The notes under the pieces were generated by a model, which did not search any database, was not told where the DNA came from, and saw nothing but the letters and a program-made list of their open reading frames with translations. From positions 105,267 to 169,266 of the forward strand of contig PGZL01000007.1 of NCBI GenBank assembly GCA_002840095.1: a DNA stretch of 64,000 nt, in the 5' to 3' direction. Of the stretch, positions 7,009 to 15,509 are shown piece after piece; the stretch's first letter is position 1; each line of letters begins with the position of its first letter. The stretch is from Gammaproteobacteria bacterium HGW-Gammaproteobacteria-1. GTDB lineage: Bacteria > Pseudomonadota > Gammaproteobacteria > Thiohalomonadales > Thiohalomonadaceae. A program made the translations under genes and the position numbers.

Positions 7009-9528
7009 TCATTCAGTGACCAGGGTCCACGCGGGACGGTCCGCCGGCGCCACCGGGTCCAGGGAGTCCAGGGGCCGCGGCTTGGCTACCCAGTAGCCTT
7101 GCGCATAGTCGACGCCGATAGCACGCAGGGCGTGAAAGATATCCTCGCTTTCGACGAATTCGGCGATGGTCTTGAGGCCGATCACCTGCGCCACTTCGTT
7201 GATCGAGCGCACCATGGCATGATCGACACTGTCCTCGACGATGTCCTTCACGAACACGCCGTCGATCTTGAGGTAGTCCACCGGCAGGGCCTTGAGGTAG
7301 GCGAAGGAGGACATGCCGCTGCCGAAGTCATCCAGGGCGAAGTAGCAGCCGCGCCGCTTGAATCGGCGCATGAAATCCGTCGCCTTGCCCAGATTGGTGA
7401 TGGCGGCAGTCTCGGTGATCTCGAAGCAAATCTTCGAGGCCGGCACGCTGGTTCCGTTCAACTGCTCGTCGAGAAACTCGTGGAAATACTCGTCGCCCAG
7501 AGATTTTCCCGACAGGTTGATGGTGCAAAGATGCAGGCGCTGGTGGCGTGCCGGGTCCGCCTCCAGCCAATCCAGGGCATTACGGATCACCCATCGGTCC
7601 ATGGTCGAGGCCAGCCCGTAGCGCTCTACGGCGGGCAGGAAGAATCCCGGCGGGACCAGGCCGCCGTCTTCGTCGATCATGCGGATCAACAGCTCATAGT
7701 GCTCGCCCTCCTCCACGTCGTTCACCGGCGCGATGCGCTGGGCAAACAGGCGGAAGCGGTTTTCCTCGAAGGCCTGGTTCACCTTGGAGACCCACCGCAT
7801 CTCGCCGTGGCGTTGTACCAGTTCGCCGTCGTCGCGGTGATACACGTGGATACGGTTGCGGCCGCCCTCCTTGGCCAGATAACAGGCCGCATCCGCGGTG
7901 CTGAGCACGTCGTCCAGTCCCGCGCTTTCAGCCGTCACCGGCACCATACCGATGCTGACCCCGATGGTGAACAGATTGTCTTCCCACTTGAAACGGAAGT
8001 CCTGCAATGCCTTGCGCGTCTCGTCCGCCACACGGTAGGCCTTTTCGATGCTGCAGTTCTCGAGCAGGATACCGAATTCGTCGCCGCCGAGGCGGGCCAG
8101 GGTATCGCTCACCCGCACCTGGCGCTGCAGGATCACCGCCACCTGCTGCAGCAACTGATCCCCGGCACCGTGGCCGCTGGTGTCGTTGACCACCTTGAAC
8201 TGGTCGAGATCGAGGTAGCACATGACGTGCTCGCCGCCGTTTTGCCGCGCGTCGTCCAGGGCATGCGCCAGACGGCGATCGAACTCGGAACGGTTGATCA
8301 GTCCGGTCAGGCTGTCATGGGACGCCTGGTAGGACAATTGCCGGTTCAGCTTGCGCGCCTCGGTCACGTCGCGGAACACCAGCACCGCTCCGGTGATGAC
8401 GCCGACGACGTCCCGGATCGGCGCCACCGACTCGGTGATGGCGATCTCGCTGCCGTTGCGATGGATCAGCAGGCCGTGCGAGTCCATATCCCGCGCGCGC
8501 CCTTCGGCTATGCAGAGCTGGATCGGATCGGGAGCATCCTGGTGGGAAAACTCGCTCACCACGCGGAACACTTCGGTCAGCGGTCTGCCGCAGGCCTCCA
8601 CGTTGGTCCAGCCGGTCAGGCGCTCGGCCACCGGGTTGATATATTCGATTACACCGTTGCAGTCGGCGGTGATCACGCCGTCGCCTATGGATTCCAGCGT
8701 CACCAGCGCCCGGCCCTTTTCGCGGTTGAGCGCCAGGAACTGTGCGGCGAACTGCTGATTGCTGATCATGTAGTCTTCGCGGCGGGCTGCGATCTCGCAT
8801 ACCCGGCGCAGCTGCTCGGAGCGGAACGGCTTGGCGATGAAATCCGCCGCCCCACCCAACACCAGCTCGGCGGCCCGCTGCGGCGTGCCGTCCGCCGTCA
8901 TGATTACCACGGTCTGGTGCGGATGCTCGGCCAGGATCGCCTTCAACACCTCGGGGCCGGACAATTCGGGCAGCATGACGTCGAGCAACACCAGGCTGTG
9001 GCGCCGGGCACGCCATGCCTCCAGGCCCGTGAGCCCGTCCGTTGCCGCTTCAATCTCGAAGCGGCGGTCCAGCACGCGCTGCACGATACGCTGAATATCC
9101 GCGTCATCCTCGATCACCAGCAGCGACGGGCGCTGCGGCAGCCCTCCGCCGCTGAGTGCATCGCGCAGGGTGTGGGGCAGTTGGTGACGCTGCTCAAAGG
9201 TGAAAAACCGATTGATTTCGTACTCTTTCGCGGTCACCTCCGCGATGTGCTCGGAGTAGCTGCGTGACACCACCAGTATCGGGATATCGGCGGGACAGGG
9301 GAAAACCCCGGAACGAACCAGGCGCGCAAGGCGCCAGCCGTCCAGCGTGCCGAGAGGGATGTCGGTCACCAATGCATCGATGGTGCCGTTGTTGAGGTGC
9401 TGTATTGCAGCGACGCCGTCGTTCGCCTCGGTGACGCGCGCAAAACCCGCCGTATCCAGCGTCTCCCGCAGCGCGCCGCGCAGTTCGGGATCCCGATTGA
9501 CCAACAGTATGTGCGTCTGATCGATCAT
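7009..9528 (-). CDS. Response regulator with REC-REC-PAS-GGDEF-EAL domains
   Basis: This 839-residue protein is predicted to make and/or degrade c-di-GMP. Domain order: receiver 1 (residues 1-120; HILLVNRD, VTDIPLGTLDG); receiver 2 (about 138-255; VIEDDAD, phosphoacceptor in LLDVMLP, FIAKPF lysine); PAS (about 275-395); GGDEF (about 400-560; intact RLGGDEF); EAL (about 590-830; ELLIRM in place of EAL, FEITE, DDFGSG, YLKIDG). Key metal and catalytic positions seem kept, so both activities are possible. The start at 9528 is the first codon of MIDQTHILLVN; longer starts add unrelated sequence. It is transcribed alone, divergent from the ThDP enzyme gene. The 117-base gap before dsrS holds nothing recognisable. 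Confidence 0.9.
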   Translation of the reverse strand: MIDQTHILLVNRDPELRGALRETLDTAGFARVTEANDGVAAIQHLNNGTIDALVTDIPLGTLDGWRLARLVRSGVFPCPADIPILVVSRSYSEHIAEVTAKEYEINRFFTFEQRHQLPHTLRDALSGGGLPQRPSLLVIEDDADIQRIVQRVLDRRFEIEAATDGLTGLEAWRARRHSLVLLDVMLPELSGPEVLKAILAEHPHQTVVIMTADGTPQRAAELVLGGAADFIAKPFRSEQLRRVCEIAARREDYMISNQQFAAQFLALNREKGRALVTLESIGDGVITADCNGVIEYINPVAERLTGWTNVEACGRPLTEVFRVVSEFSHQDAPDPIQLCIAEGRARDMDSHGLLIHRNGSEIAITESVAPIRDVVGVITGAVLVFRDVTEARKLNRQLSYQASHDSLTGLINRSEFDRRLAHALDDARQNGGEHVMCYLDLDQFKVVNDTSGHGAGDQLLQQVAVILQRQVRVSDTLARLGGDEFGILLENCSIEKAYRVADETRKALQDFRFKWEDNLFTIGVSIGMVPVTAESAGLDDVLSTADAACYLAKEGGRNRIHVYHRDDGELVQRHGEMRWVSKVNQAFEENRFRLFAQRIAPVNDVEEGEHYELLIRMIDEDGGLVPPGFFLPAVERYGLASTMDRWVIRNALDWLEADPARHQRLHLCTINLSGKSLGDEYFHEFLDEQLNGTSVPASKICFEITETAAITNLGKATDFMRRFKRRGCYFALDDFGSGMSSFAYLKALPVDYLKIDGVFVKDIVEDSVDHAMVRSINEVAQVIGLKTIAEFVESEDIFHALRAIGVDYAQGYWVAKPRPLDSLDPVAPADRPAWTLVTE

Positions 9529-9712
9529 CAATTGCCGCTTTGCGTTGTCCGGTTCTGTTGTTATTTGAACGCCATCACACAATTCCACTCCGCCTTGCAC
9601 TGCCGGCAGCGAAGGCGCAGAATCGCCGCAGCCCACGCAGATACTACGCGGCGTCGGCGTTTAATAACAAGCCATACCCGGAAACAACCAAGCCCGGATC
9701 ATTCATTTTTTC

Positions 9713-9784
9713 ATGGACGACAGCCGTCGCGGCATTCGCGGCGGCGCCACCCGGCAGGACGCCATTGCCTGGGGGTCACCATGA
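9713..9784 (+). other. Short upstream reading frame overlapping the ThDP-enzyme start
   Basis: An ATG at 9713 opens a 23-codon frame whose TGA (9782-9784) overlaps the downstream ATG (9781) as ATGA. The peptide is rich in Arg and Gly and has no Ile/Leu/Val run, so it does not resemble an ilv attenuator. No Shine-Dalgarno sequence is seen. It may be chance; it is noted because the overlap is exact. Apart from this, the divergent gap 9529-9780 shows no clear promoter. Confidence 0.2.
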
Positions 9785-11601
9785 CCATGGAACATCGGCA
9801 TCCTGTCCCGCCCGCTCCGCGCGCTGAACTCGGAGACCTGCTGGTGCACTATCTAGACCAGATCGGCGTCGAATTCATCTTCGGCGTCCCCGGCGGCGCC
9901 ATTGAACCTCTTTATAACGCCCTGGCCCGCAGCGCCCGCAGCGGCGGCCCGCGCGCGGTGGTCGCGCGTCACGAATGCGGGGCTGCCTACATGGCAGACG
10001 GCTACACTCGGGAAACCGGACGTCTCGGCGTTTGTTGCGCCACCACCGGCCCCGGCGCCACCAATCTGATCACCGGCGTCGCCTCCGCCTATGCCGACAA
10101 GATCCCGATGCTGGTCATCACCGCACAGACCGCCCTGCCCTATTTCGGCCGCGGCGCATTGCAGGAATCTTCCTGCACCGCGGTCAACACGGTGGGCATG
10201 TTCCAGCACTGCACCGTCTACAACACCCTGGTGTCGCACCCGGATCAGCTGGAGGGCAAGCTCATCACGGCCATCATGACGGCATTCCAGTCACCGTGCG
10301 GACCGGCCCACATCAGCGTGCCGCGCGACGTGCTGTGTGCCCCCTGGTCCGGCAACAACCCGATATCGAGGCTCGGGACGCTGCTGCGTACACCCAATCT
10401 GGTGGACCCGCATGCCGTCGAGGCGCTGTGTGAACAATTGACCGATGCGGCGCGCGTGGTGATTCTGGTGGGCGCCGACTGCGGCGATGCCATCGACGCC
10501 ATCACCAGGTTCGCGGAAGTGATCGGCGCCGAAGTGGTGACCACGCCGCAGGGCAAGCCGTGGATGGACGCCTACCACCCCCAGTACCGCGGCGTGTTCG
10601 GCTTCGCCGGCCATGCCAGCGCCCGCCGGGCGCTGCTGTCCGAACATACCGATCTGATCCTGGCGGTGGGCACCGACCTGGACGAGTTCGCCACCAGCGG
10701 CTGGGATCGTGCCGCGCTGCTCAATGACAAGTTGATCCACGTCGACGAAACACTGACCCATTTCAGCCGCTCGCCTATGGCCCGCACCCACCTCTACGGA
10801 CGCATCAAGACCGTGTTCGAGATGCTGGCGCAGCGGGCGCAGCAGGCGCAGGATCTGGGCCGCGCCTGTGTCAGCATCCCGGCCGGGGACGGTGCGCCGC
10901 CCGACGCCGCCAGCACCCAGTTGCCGGAACAGGAGCGACGCAACGACAGCAGCCGGCGCTGCGCGCCGCGTCACATCGAACTGGAAGACCCCGCCAAATA
11001 CCGCCACGAAGGAGCGCCGCTCAAACCGCAGCGCCTGGTGTGCGAACTCACCCGGCTGTTTCCCGCCGAAACCCGCTTTTTCGCCGACGCCGGCAACAGC
11101 TTTGTCTGGACCACCCACTATCTGCACACCCGGCAACGCGGCACCTATCGCGTGGCCATGGGTTTCGGCGCAATGGCCTGGGCGGTGGGTGCCGCCGTCG
11201 GCGGCGCCCTCGGCTGCCGCGGCACACCGGTGGTGTGCATCACCGGCGACGGCAGCTTCCTGATGAGCGGCCAGGAGATCACCGTGGCGGTGCAGGAACG
11301 CCTGCCCGTGATCTACGTGGTGCTCAACGATCGGGCCCTCGGCATGGTCAAGCATGGCCAGCGCCTGTCCGGCGCCGAGCAGACCGCCATCGAACTGCCG
11401 CCGGTGGACTTCGCCGCCATGGGACGGGCAATGGGCGCCGCCGGATACACCATTACCTCCCTCGCCGACCTTTACGACCTGGATATCGAAGCCCTGTGCG
11501 CACGGCCGGGACCGGCGATACTGGACGTATACATCGATGGCGAAGAAGTGCCGCCCATGGACATGCGCGTGCGCACGCTCAATCTGCAGCCGGGGATATA
11601 G
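9781..11601 (+). CDS. ThDP-dependent enzyme, acetolactate synthase large-subunit family
   Basis: This 606-residue protein is of IlvB type. The N-terminal pyrimidine-binding domain carries GVPGGAIEPLY, catalytic glutamate in RHECGAAYMADGY and TTGPGATNL. A central FAD/NAD-like domain follows (about 190-330). The C-terminal pyrophosphate domain has the GDGSF...LND ThDP motif. The family includes acetolactate synthase, sulfoacetaldehyde acetyltransferase, oxalyl-CoA decarboxylase and others. A polar insert (about residues 360-400, QLPEQERRNDSS) and the absence of a small subunit (ilvH) make true branched-chain synthesis unlikely. It converges on the citrate-synthase-like pair with a three-base gap, so a shared 2-oxoacid or acyl-CoA pathway is possible but unproven. 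Confidence 0.8.
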   Translation: MTMEHRHPVPPAPRAELGDLLVHYLDQIGVEFIFGVPGGAIEPLYNALARSARSGGPRAVVARHECGAAYMADGYTRETGRLGVCCATTGPGATNLITGVASAYADKIPMLVITAQTALPYFGRGALQESSCTAVNTVGMFQHCTVYNTLVSHPDQLEGKLITAIMTAFQSPCGPAHISVPRDVLCAPWSGNNPISRLGTLLRTPNLVDPHAVEALCEQLTDAARVVILVGADCGDAIDAITRFAEVIGAEVVTTPQGKPWMDAYHPQYRGVFGFAGHASARRALLSEHTDLILAVGTDLDEFATSGWDRAALLNDKLIHVDETLTHFSRSPMARTHLYGRIKTVFEMLAQRAQQAQDLGRACVSIPAGDGAPPDAASTQLPEQERRNDSSRRCAPRHIELEDPAKYRHEGAPLKPQRLVCELTRLFPAETRFFADAGNSFVWTTHYLHTRQRGTYRVAMGFGAMAWAVGAAVGGALGCRGTPVVCITGDGSFLMSGQEITVAVQERLPVIYVVLNDRALGMVKHGQRLSGAEQTAIELPPVDFAAMGRAMGAAGYTITSLADLYDLDIEALCARPGPAILDVYIDGEEVPPMDMRVRTLNLQPGI

Positions 11602-11604
11602 AAC

Positions 11605-12414
11605 TCAGGGAACGTCGCGCGGCGGCGGCCCCTGGTAGTCGATGTCGTCGCAGCGCAGGGGAAGAAAGGTTTCAGCGGGGCGTTCAAGGGTGTCGACATA
11701 GCAGGCCGTCACGCCGCTCATCACGACCATCGCGAACAAGCGGTAGATTTGCTCCGCATTAAATCCTTGGTCGGACAAAAAGGCAGACACATAGCCGTTG
11801 ATGTTCATGCTCTCCTTGTAGTCGAGCCGTAACACCTCCTCAATGGCGTAGGCCAGGGTCAAGTGTGGACCATGCTCGAACCCAAGGCGAGTGGTAAGCT
11901 GCTCCATCGGAGGAATGCGCTCGTCGCCGCTGGCCAGGGGCCGTGCATAGCCGGTGATGCGTACCTTGCCGCGGTGTTTCTGCACCTCGCGTTGCACGAT
12001 CTCTGCGGCAGACAGGCCATCCTGATGATCACGCAAGGCCTGCTGGATGAACGCCACCCCGTCCAGCAAGGGACGGCTGCCGTACATGGTCGAATCCGCG
12101 GCCAGCACGCCGGCTGAAGTTGCCGCCACGACCGACGCGCGCGCGGTACCGGCCAGGGCGCCAATCTGATTGCACCAAATCCGCGGGTCCGGCCAACTCA
12201 GACAAATATGAACGGCTTCCAACCAGTCCGCCAAGCGACGCTCGGGAAGAACTCCGAGCACGTTCAGCGTGAGCATTTGAAAATAAGATGCCTCGCCAAC
12301 CAGCTCTTCCAGAATCGAATAGCCGTGACTGAAGGCCCCCTTGCCGGCGAACCAACCGCCCTTGCGGCTGCGGATCACGCCGCGCTGCCTGTCCCAAGTC
12401 TCCCTATTTTTCAT
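11605..12414 (-). CDS. Citrate-synthase-like protein, subunit B (diverged active site)
   Basis: This 269-residue protein can be aligned by eye with the gene upstream of it. The alanine-rich helix ATSAGVLAAD (98-107) sits where that protein has GGGHLGAAE. GYARPLASGDER (155-166) corresponds to the GFGHPLY-DPR motif of citrate synthase/citryl-CoA lyase, and MNINGYVSAFLSDQGF (203-218) to the Asp-bearing segment. The active-site residues seem changed: His to Gly, His to Arg and Asp to Asn. It starts 11 bases inside the stop region of subunit A, implying coupled translation. A non-catalytic partner or an enzyme with new chemistry are both possible. Confidence 0.65.
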   Translation of the reverse strand: MKNRETWDRQRGVIRSRKGGWFAGKGAFSHGYSILEELVGEASYFQMLTLNVLGVLPERRLADWLEAVHICLSWPDPRIWCNQIGALAGTARASVVAATSAGVLAADSTMYGSRPLLDGVAFIQQALRDHQDGLSAAEIVQREVQKHRGKVRITGYARPLASGDERIPPMEQLTTRLGFEHGPHLTLAYAIEEVLRLDYKESMNINGYVSAFLSDQGFNAEQIYRLFAMVVMSGVTACYVDTLERPAETFLPLRCDDIDYQGPPPRDVP

Positions 12415-13234
12415 CTTCGATCACGTAGTCGTCGTCAGATATCCAGGGCAGGGCCGTGACCGGCTTGTTGGCCAGCTCCACGCCATGGGCCAGCAGTCCC
12501 GGCGCGCACAGCAACTGGAACAAGCCCGCCGCAGCCCGCGGCATGAAGCCAAGGTCGCAGAACGCCGCCGCCGCCACCCCGGTTGCCAGCCAGCCCATCT
12601 GGTGTTCGCGCAACTGGGCAGCGAAATCCCGTCCCCATGCCAACACCGAGCCTACACCCGCGATCGCGATCAGTTCATCGGCGATACCTGCCGCCAGGAC
12701 ATCAGCTGAGCCAAAGCGGCGCCCGAAACCTGCCACCAGGTGACGATCGGGATCCCCGGGCAGCTCTTCATACTGCGCCATGAGCTCGACAGCCACCTGT
12801 TGCGGGGGGCGGTCCACCGCCTTGCGCAGGAACCGCATGCTCGGCTCAACCTCCGCGGCTCCCAGGTGCCCTCCCCCCAGGACCATCAACGCGATAGGCA
12901 GGACATGCGATGCATCGGTCTTGCCCACGCCAGCATTCATGGCGGCCCGCGTGGCCGGGTGCCGCGGACCTGGATTGATCAAGCCGATCATCAGGCGCTC
13001 AAGCAGTTGCGTCTGGCGGACGTCGGGCAACTCGCCGCGAAACAGCAGGAACAACACCTGGGGAAAACTGCAGCGCTGCATCAGCTGCGACAGCTCATAG
13101 CCATGACAGCGCGCCGCAACGGCGAGGTAGGGATTGTCGGCGGCGGGCTCTTCGTGCCAGATGCGGGTCGCTGCGCGCTCCGTGAAACGGTCTGCCCGCC
13201 GCTCGACCCGGTGCTGATCCGTAGGTTCGGTCAC
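12404..13234 (-). CDS. Citrate-synthase-like protein, subunit A
   Basis: This 276-residue protein is of citryl-CoA-lyase size. It contains LGGGHLGAAEVEP (119-131; His123 corresponds to the first citrate synthase active-site histidine). AGFGRRFGSAD (168-178) follows, with Arg where the second histidine is expected, then CDLGFMPRAAAGLFQLL (226-242) and PGLLAHGVE. The GTG start at 13234 overlaps the TonB receptor stop as GTGA, indicating translational coupling. The next gene, also citrate-synthase-like, overlaps its end by 11 bases. The two are likely a heteromeric complex derived by duplication. The reaction is unknown; citryl-CoA lyase-like cleavage is the closest known activity. Confidence 0.7.
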   Translation of the reverse strand: MTEPTDQHRVERRADRFTERAATRIWHEEPAADNPYLAVAARCHGYELSQLMQRCSFPQVLFLLFRGELPDVRQTQLLERLMIGLINPGPRHPATRAAMNAGVGKTDASHVLPIALMVLGGGHLGAAEVEPSMRFLRKAVDRPPQQVAVELMAQYEELPGDPDRHLVAGFGRRFGSADVLAAGIADELIAIAGVGSVLAWGRDFAAQLREHQMGWLATGVAAAAFCDLGFMPRAAAGLFQLLCAPGLLAHGVELANKPVTALPWISDDDYVIEDEK

Positions 13235-15360
13235 AGGTCGAATCTCGCCTGGGCATACAGGCTGCGGCTCGGCAGCCGGTAATCGCCGGGAATGGCCGGG
13301 TCGCTGGGTTCGTAGGCCCTGGCATCGAACAGATTGTGGATGCTCAGGGTGAATCCCCAGCCCGTAGCCGCATTGTCGTGACGCAGGGTCAGGTGGGCCA
13401 GCGAGTAGTCGGGTACCGGGTCGCGGTCGTCGCCGGCGGCACGTTTTCGATCGGCCACCCAGCTGCCCTGCAGGGCCGCCTTCCAGTTGGCGACGAACTC
13501 CCACTCCAGCCCCGCATAGATCTGCTGGCCGGGCGCATCGGGCACCGTGTCGCCGCCGGTCTTGTACTCCGCGCGCTGCACGGCGTAGCTGCCGAACAGG
13601 CGGACGCGCGGCGTAGGTTTCCAGTCCGCCTCCAGTTCCAGTCCCTGGCCGGTCTGGCCGGACGTATTGGTGGCGATTTGGGCCCCGGTGCCGGGGTCGA
13701 CAACGAAATCGATCAAATCCTTGGCATCGTAATGGAACAGCGACAGGCCCACGCGGGAGGAAAACGTCACGCGGTAGTCGAATGCGAGCTCGGCCGTGTC
13801 GATGGTTTCCGGCTTCACGTCGACATTGCCCACCAGGGAGGGGTTGTTGATGAAATAGAGTTCGGACAATGAGGGCGCGCGAAACGCATGCCCGTAGAGA
13901 AGCTTGGTGGTGAGCTTGTGCGTGGTCGACCAGACCAGGGCGGCGCGGGGATTGGTGGTCGAACCGAAATCCGAATAGCGGTCGTAGCGTATGCCGGCGG
14001 TAAGCTCCCAATCGGGTGCCAGGGCCCATTCATCCTGGGCCGAGACAAACCAGAGATCCCGCTGTCGATCCTTCATGAAGACGAAATCGGTGGCGCTTAC
14101 GTCGGTAAGGGAGCCATCCACCGGCGAGACACTGCCGTCAATCACACCGGGACCAAAATTTTTGCTTTCGCTGGTATCAATCTCTTGTCGCGTGACACCA
14201 GTCCCTAGTCTAAGCGTATGGCCTTCCCAGCCTCGGAAGACTCCGGTTACATTCATCGAGTAACTCTTATCGATCCCAGAGGGGGCTCCTATTACACCGT
14301 CGGTAAAGGTCACCAGCGCACAACCGCCACCACAGGAAAACAGGTTGCCGTCGGTCCCCACCAGCACCGTGGCGCCCGCCGGCAGTACGGTGAACCGGTT
14401 GCTGTCCTTGAGGTATTGATAGGTGAGATGGGTGGTCACGTCCCAGTTCTGCGCCCAGTCATCGGCGCGGTAACTGAGATCGACCAGATACTTCTCTTCG
14501 TCGGTCCGTCCCTCCGGGTCCAGGGCCTGGGCCGAACCAGGACCGACGCCGGCGTCATACTGACGCCAGCCCCAGAAACTGAGGTTCCAGCGATCACGCG
14601 CCAGGTTCAGATGGGTATCGAGGATGTCGTAGCGGGTACTGAGCGCAGCGGGCGCGCGGGAGGCGTCGGTGCTGAAACTGGCATCGAACGTCGATTGCAG
14701 ATCGGAATCGACGGTACGCTTGCTGTCGCCGTCGCTCTTCAGCCACTCGACGCTGGCGGCTACCTGCCAGCCGCCGGCTTCGCCGCCGTACTGGGCAAAC
14801 ACGTCGGTGGTGGAAAAAGAGCCCGCGCCGACGCCGGCCCTGGTGCCTGCGATGTCGGCGGCCTTCTTGGTAATCACGTTGATCACGCCGGCATAGGCGT
14901 CGGCGCCGTACACTGCCGAACCCGGTCCGCGCATCACTTCCACGCGGACAATGGCCGCCACCGGCAGACGAAAGGTATTCGGGCGGCCGCCGGTGGTGAA
15001 CTGGGTGATGGGAATACCGTCGATCAGCATCAACACCTGCGGGTTCTGCCCGGTATGGATGCCGCGGATGGAGTAGATGGAATTCAGTCGGTTGAAAGAT
15101 GAGGACACGTGCAGACCCGGCACCATCTCCAGCACCTGGTCCAGGTCGGTGGCCCCGTGCGCTGCAATGTCGTCCGCGGTGATGATCGATGCCACGGCGG
15201 GAGCCAGACGCACCGACTTGCTGAGGCCGGTGGCGATACTGACGCTTTCCTCGTCACCGTAAAGCAGGGCCAGTTCGCCGTCGTCGCCTTGTGCCCAGGC
15301 CAGCCCCTGGTACTGGCAGATAAGCAACACGCCGACGGATACCGCATGACGCATGTTCAT
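13231..15360 (-). CDS. TonB-dependent outer-membrane receptor
   Basis: This 709-residue precursor starts with a signal peptide (NMRHAVSVGVLLICQYQGLAWAQ). A TonB-box-like EESVSIATG is followed by a plug domain (about 55-170; VASIITADDIAAHG, DQVLEMVPG, RGIHTGQNPQVLMLIDGIP, EVMRGPGSAVYG). A 22-strand-type barrel full of aromatic/charged strands ends in LYAQARFDL. Such receptors import siderophores, cobalamin or other large ligands. The start at 15360 has GGGAG 11 bases before it; the upstream extension lacks secretion features. It lies downstream of an ABC-type binding protein and a histidine kinase and is translationally coupled to the citrate-synthase-like gene, which suggests it feeds that pathway. 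The ligand is unknown. Confidence 0.9.
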   Translation of the reverse strand: MNMRHAVSVGVLLICQYQGLAWAQGDDGELALLYGDEESVSIATGLSKSVRLAPAVASIITADDIAAHGATDLDQVLEMVPGLHVSSSFNRLNSIYSIRGIHTGQNPQVLMLIDGIPITQFTTGGRPNTFRLPVAAIVRVEVMRGPGSAVYGADAYAGVINVITKKAADIAGTRAGVGAGSFSTTDVFAQYGGEAGGWQVAASVEWLKSDGDSKRTVDSDLQSTFDASFSTDASRAPAALSTRYDILDTHLNLARDRWNLSFWGWRQYDAGVGPGSAQALDPEGRTDEEKYLVDLSYRADDWAQNWDVTTHLTYQYLKDSNRFTVLPAGATVLVGTDGNLFSCGGGCALVTFTDGVIGAPSGIDKSYSMNVTGVFRGWEGHTLRLGTGVTRQEIDTSESKNFGPGVIDGSVSPVDGSLTDVSATDFVFMKDRQRDLWFVSAQDEWALAPDWELTAGIRYDRYSDFGSTTNPRAALVWSTTHKLTTKLLYGHAFRAPSLSELYFINNPSLVGNVDVKPETIDTAELAFDYRVTFSSRVGLSLFHYDAKDLIDFVVDPGTGAQIATNTSGQTGQGLELEADWKPTPRVRLFGSYAVQRAEYKTGGDTVPDAPGQQIYAGLEWEFVANWKAALQGSWVADRKRAAGDDRDPVPDYSLAHLTLRHDNAATGWGFTLSIHNLFDARAYEPSDPAIPGDYRLPSRSLYAQARFDL

Positions 15361-15509
15361 GATCGCCCGACTCCCAGACGCCGCGCCCCCCTGACCCGGA
15401 GTCCGTTTTTGGTGTGACCAGTTTACGCTGTCCTTCGTCAACCGGAGTCCAAGAATACCGGGCTTCGCGTGGATACGGAAGCGCGCGCCGCATTGTTTTA
15501 TTCTATCCG

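Noticed and set aside
9713..9784. Leader peptide controlling a branched-chain synthase
   Set aside because: The peptide has no run of Ile, Leu or Val codons, and no attenuator hairpin pair is visible; kept only as a low-confidence reading frame.
9781..11601. Calling the ThDP enzyme ilvB outright
   Set aside because: There is no ilvH or ilvC nearby and it has an unusual polar insert, so only the family is named.
11605..13234. A single citrate synthase gene broken by a frameshift
   Set aside because: Each half is a complete domain of citryl-CoA-lyase size and the two align with each other, so they are paralogues rather than N- and C-terminal pieces.
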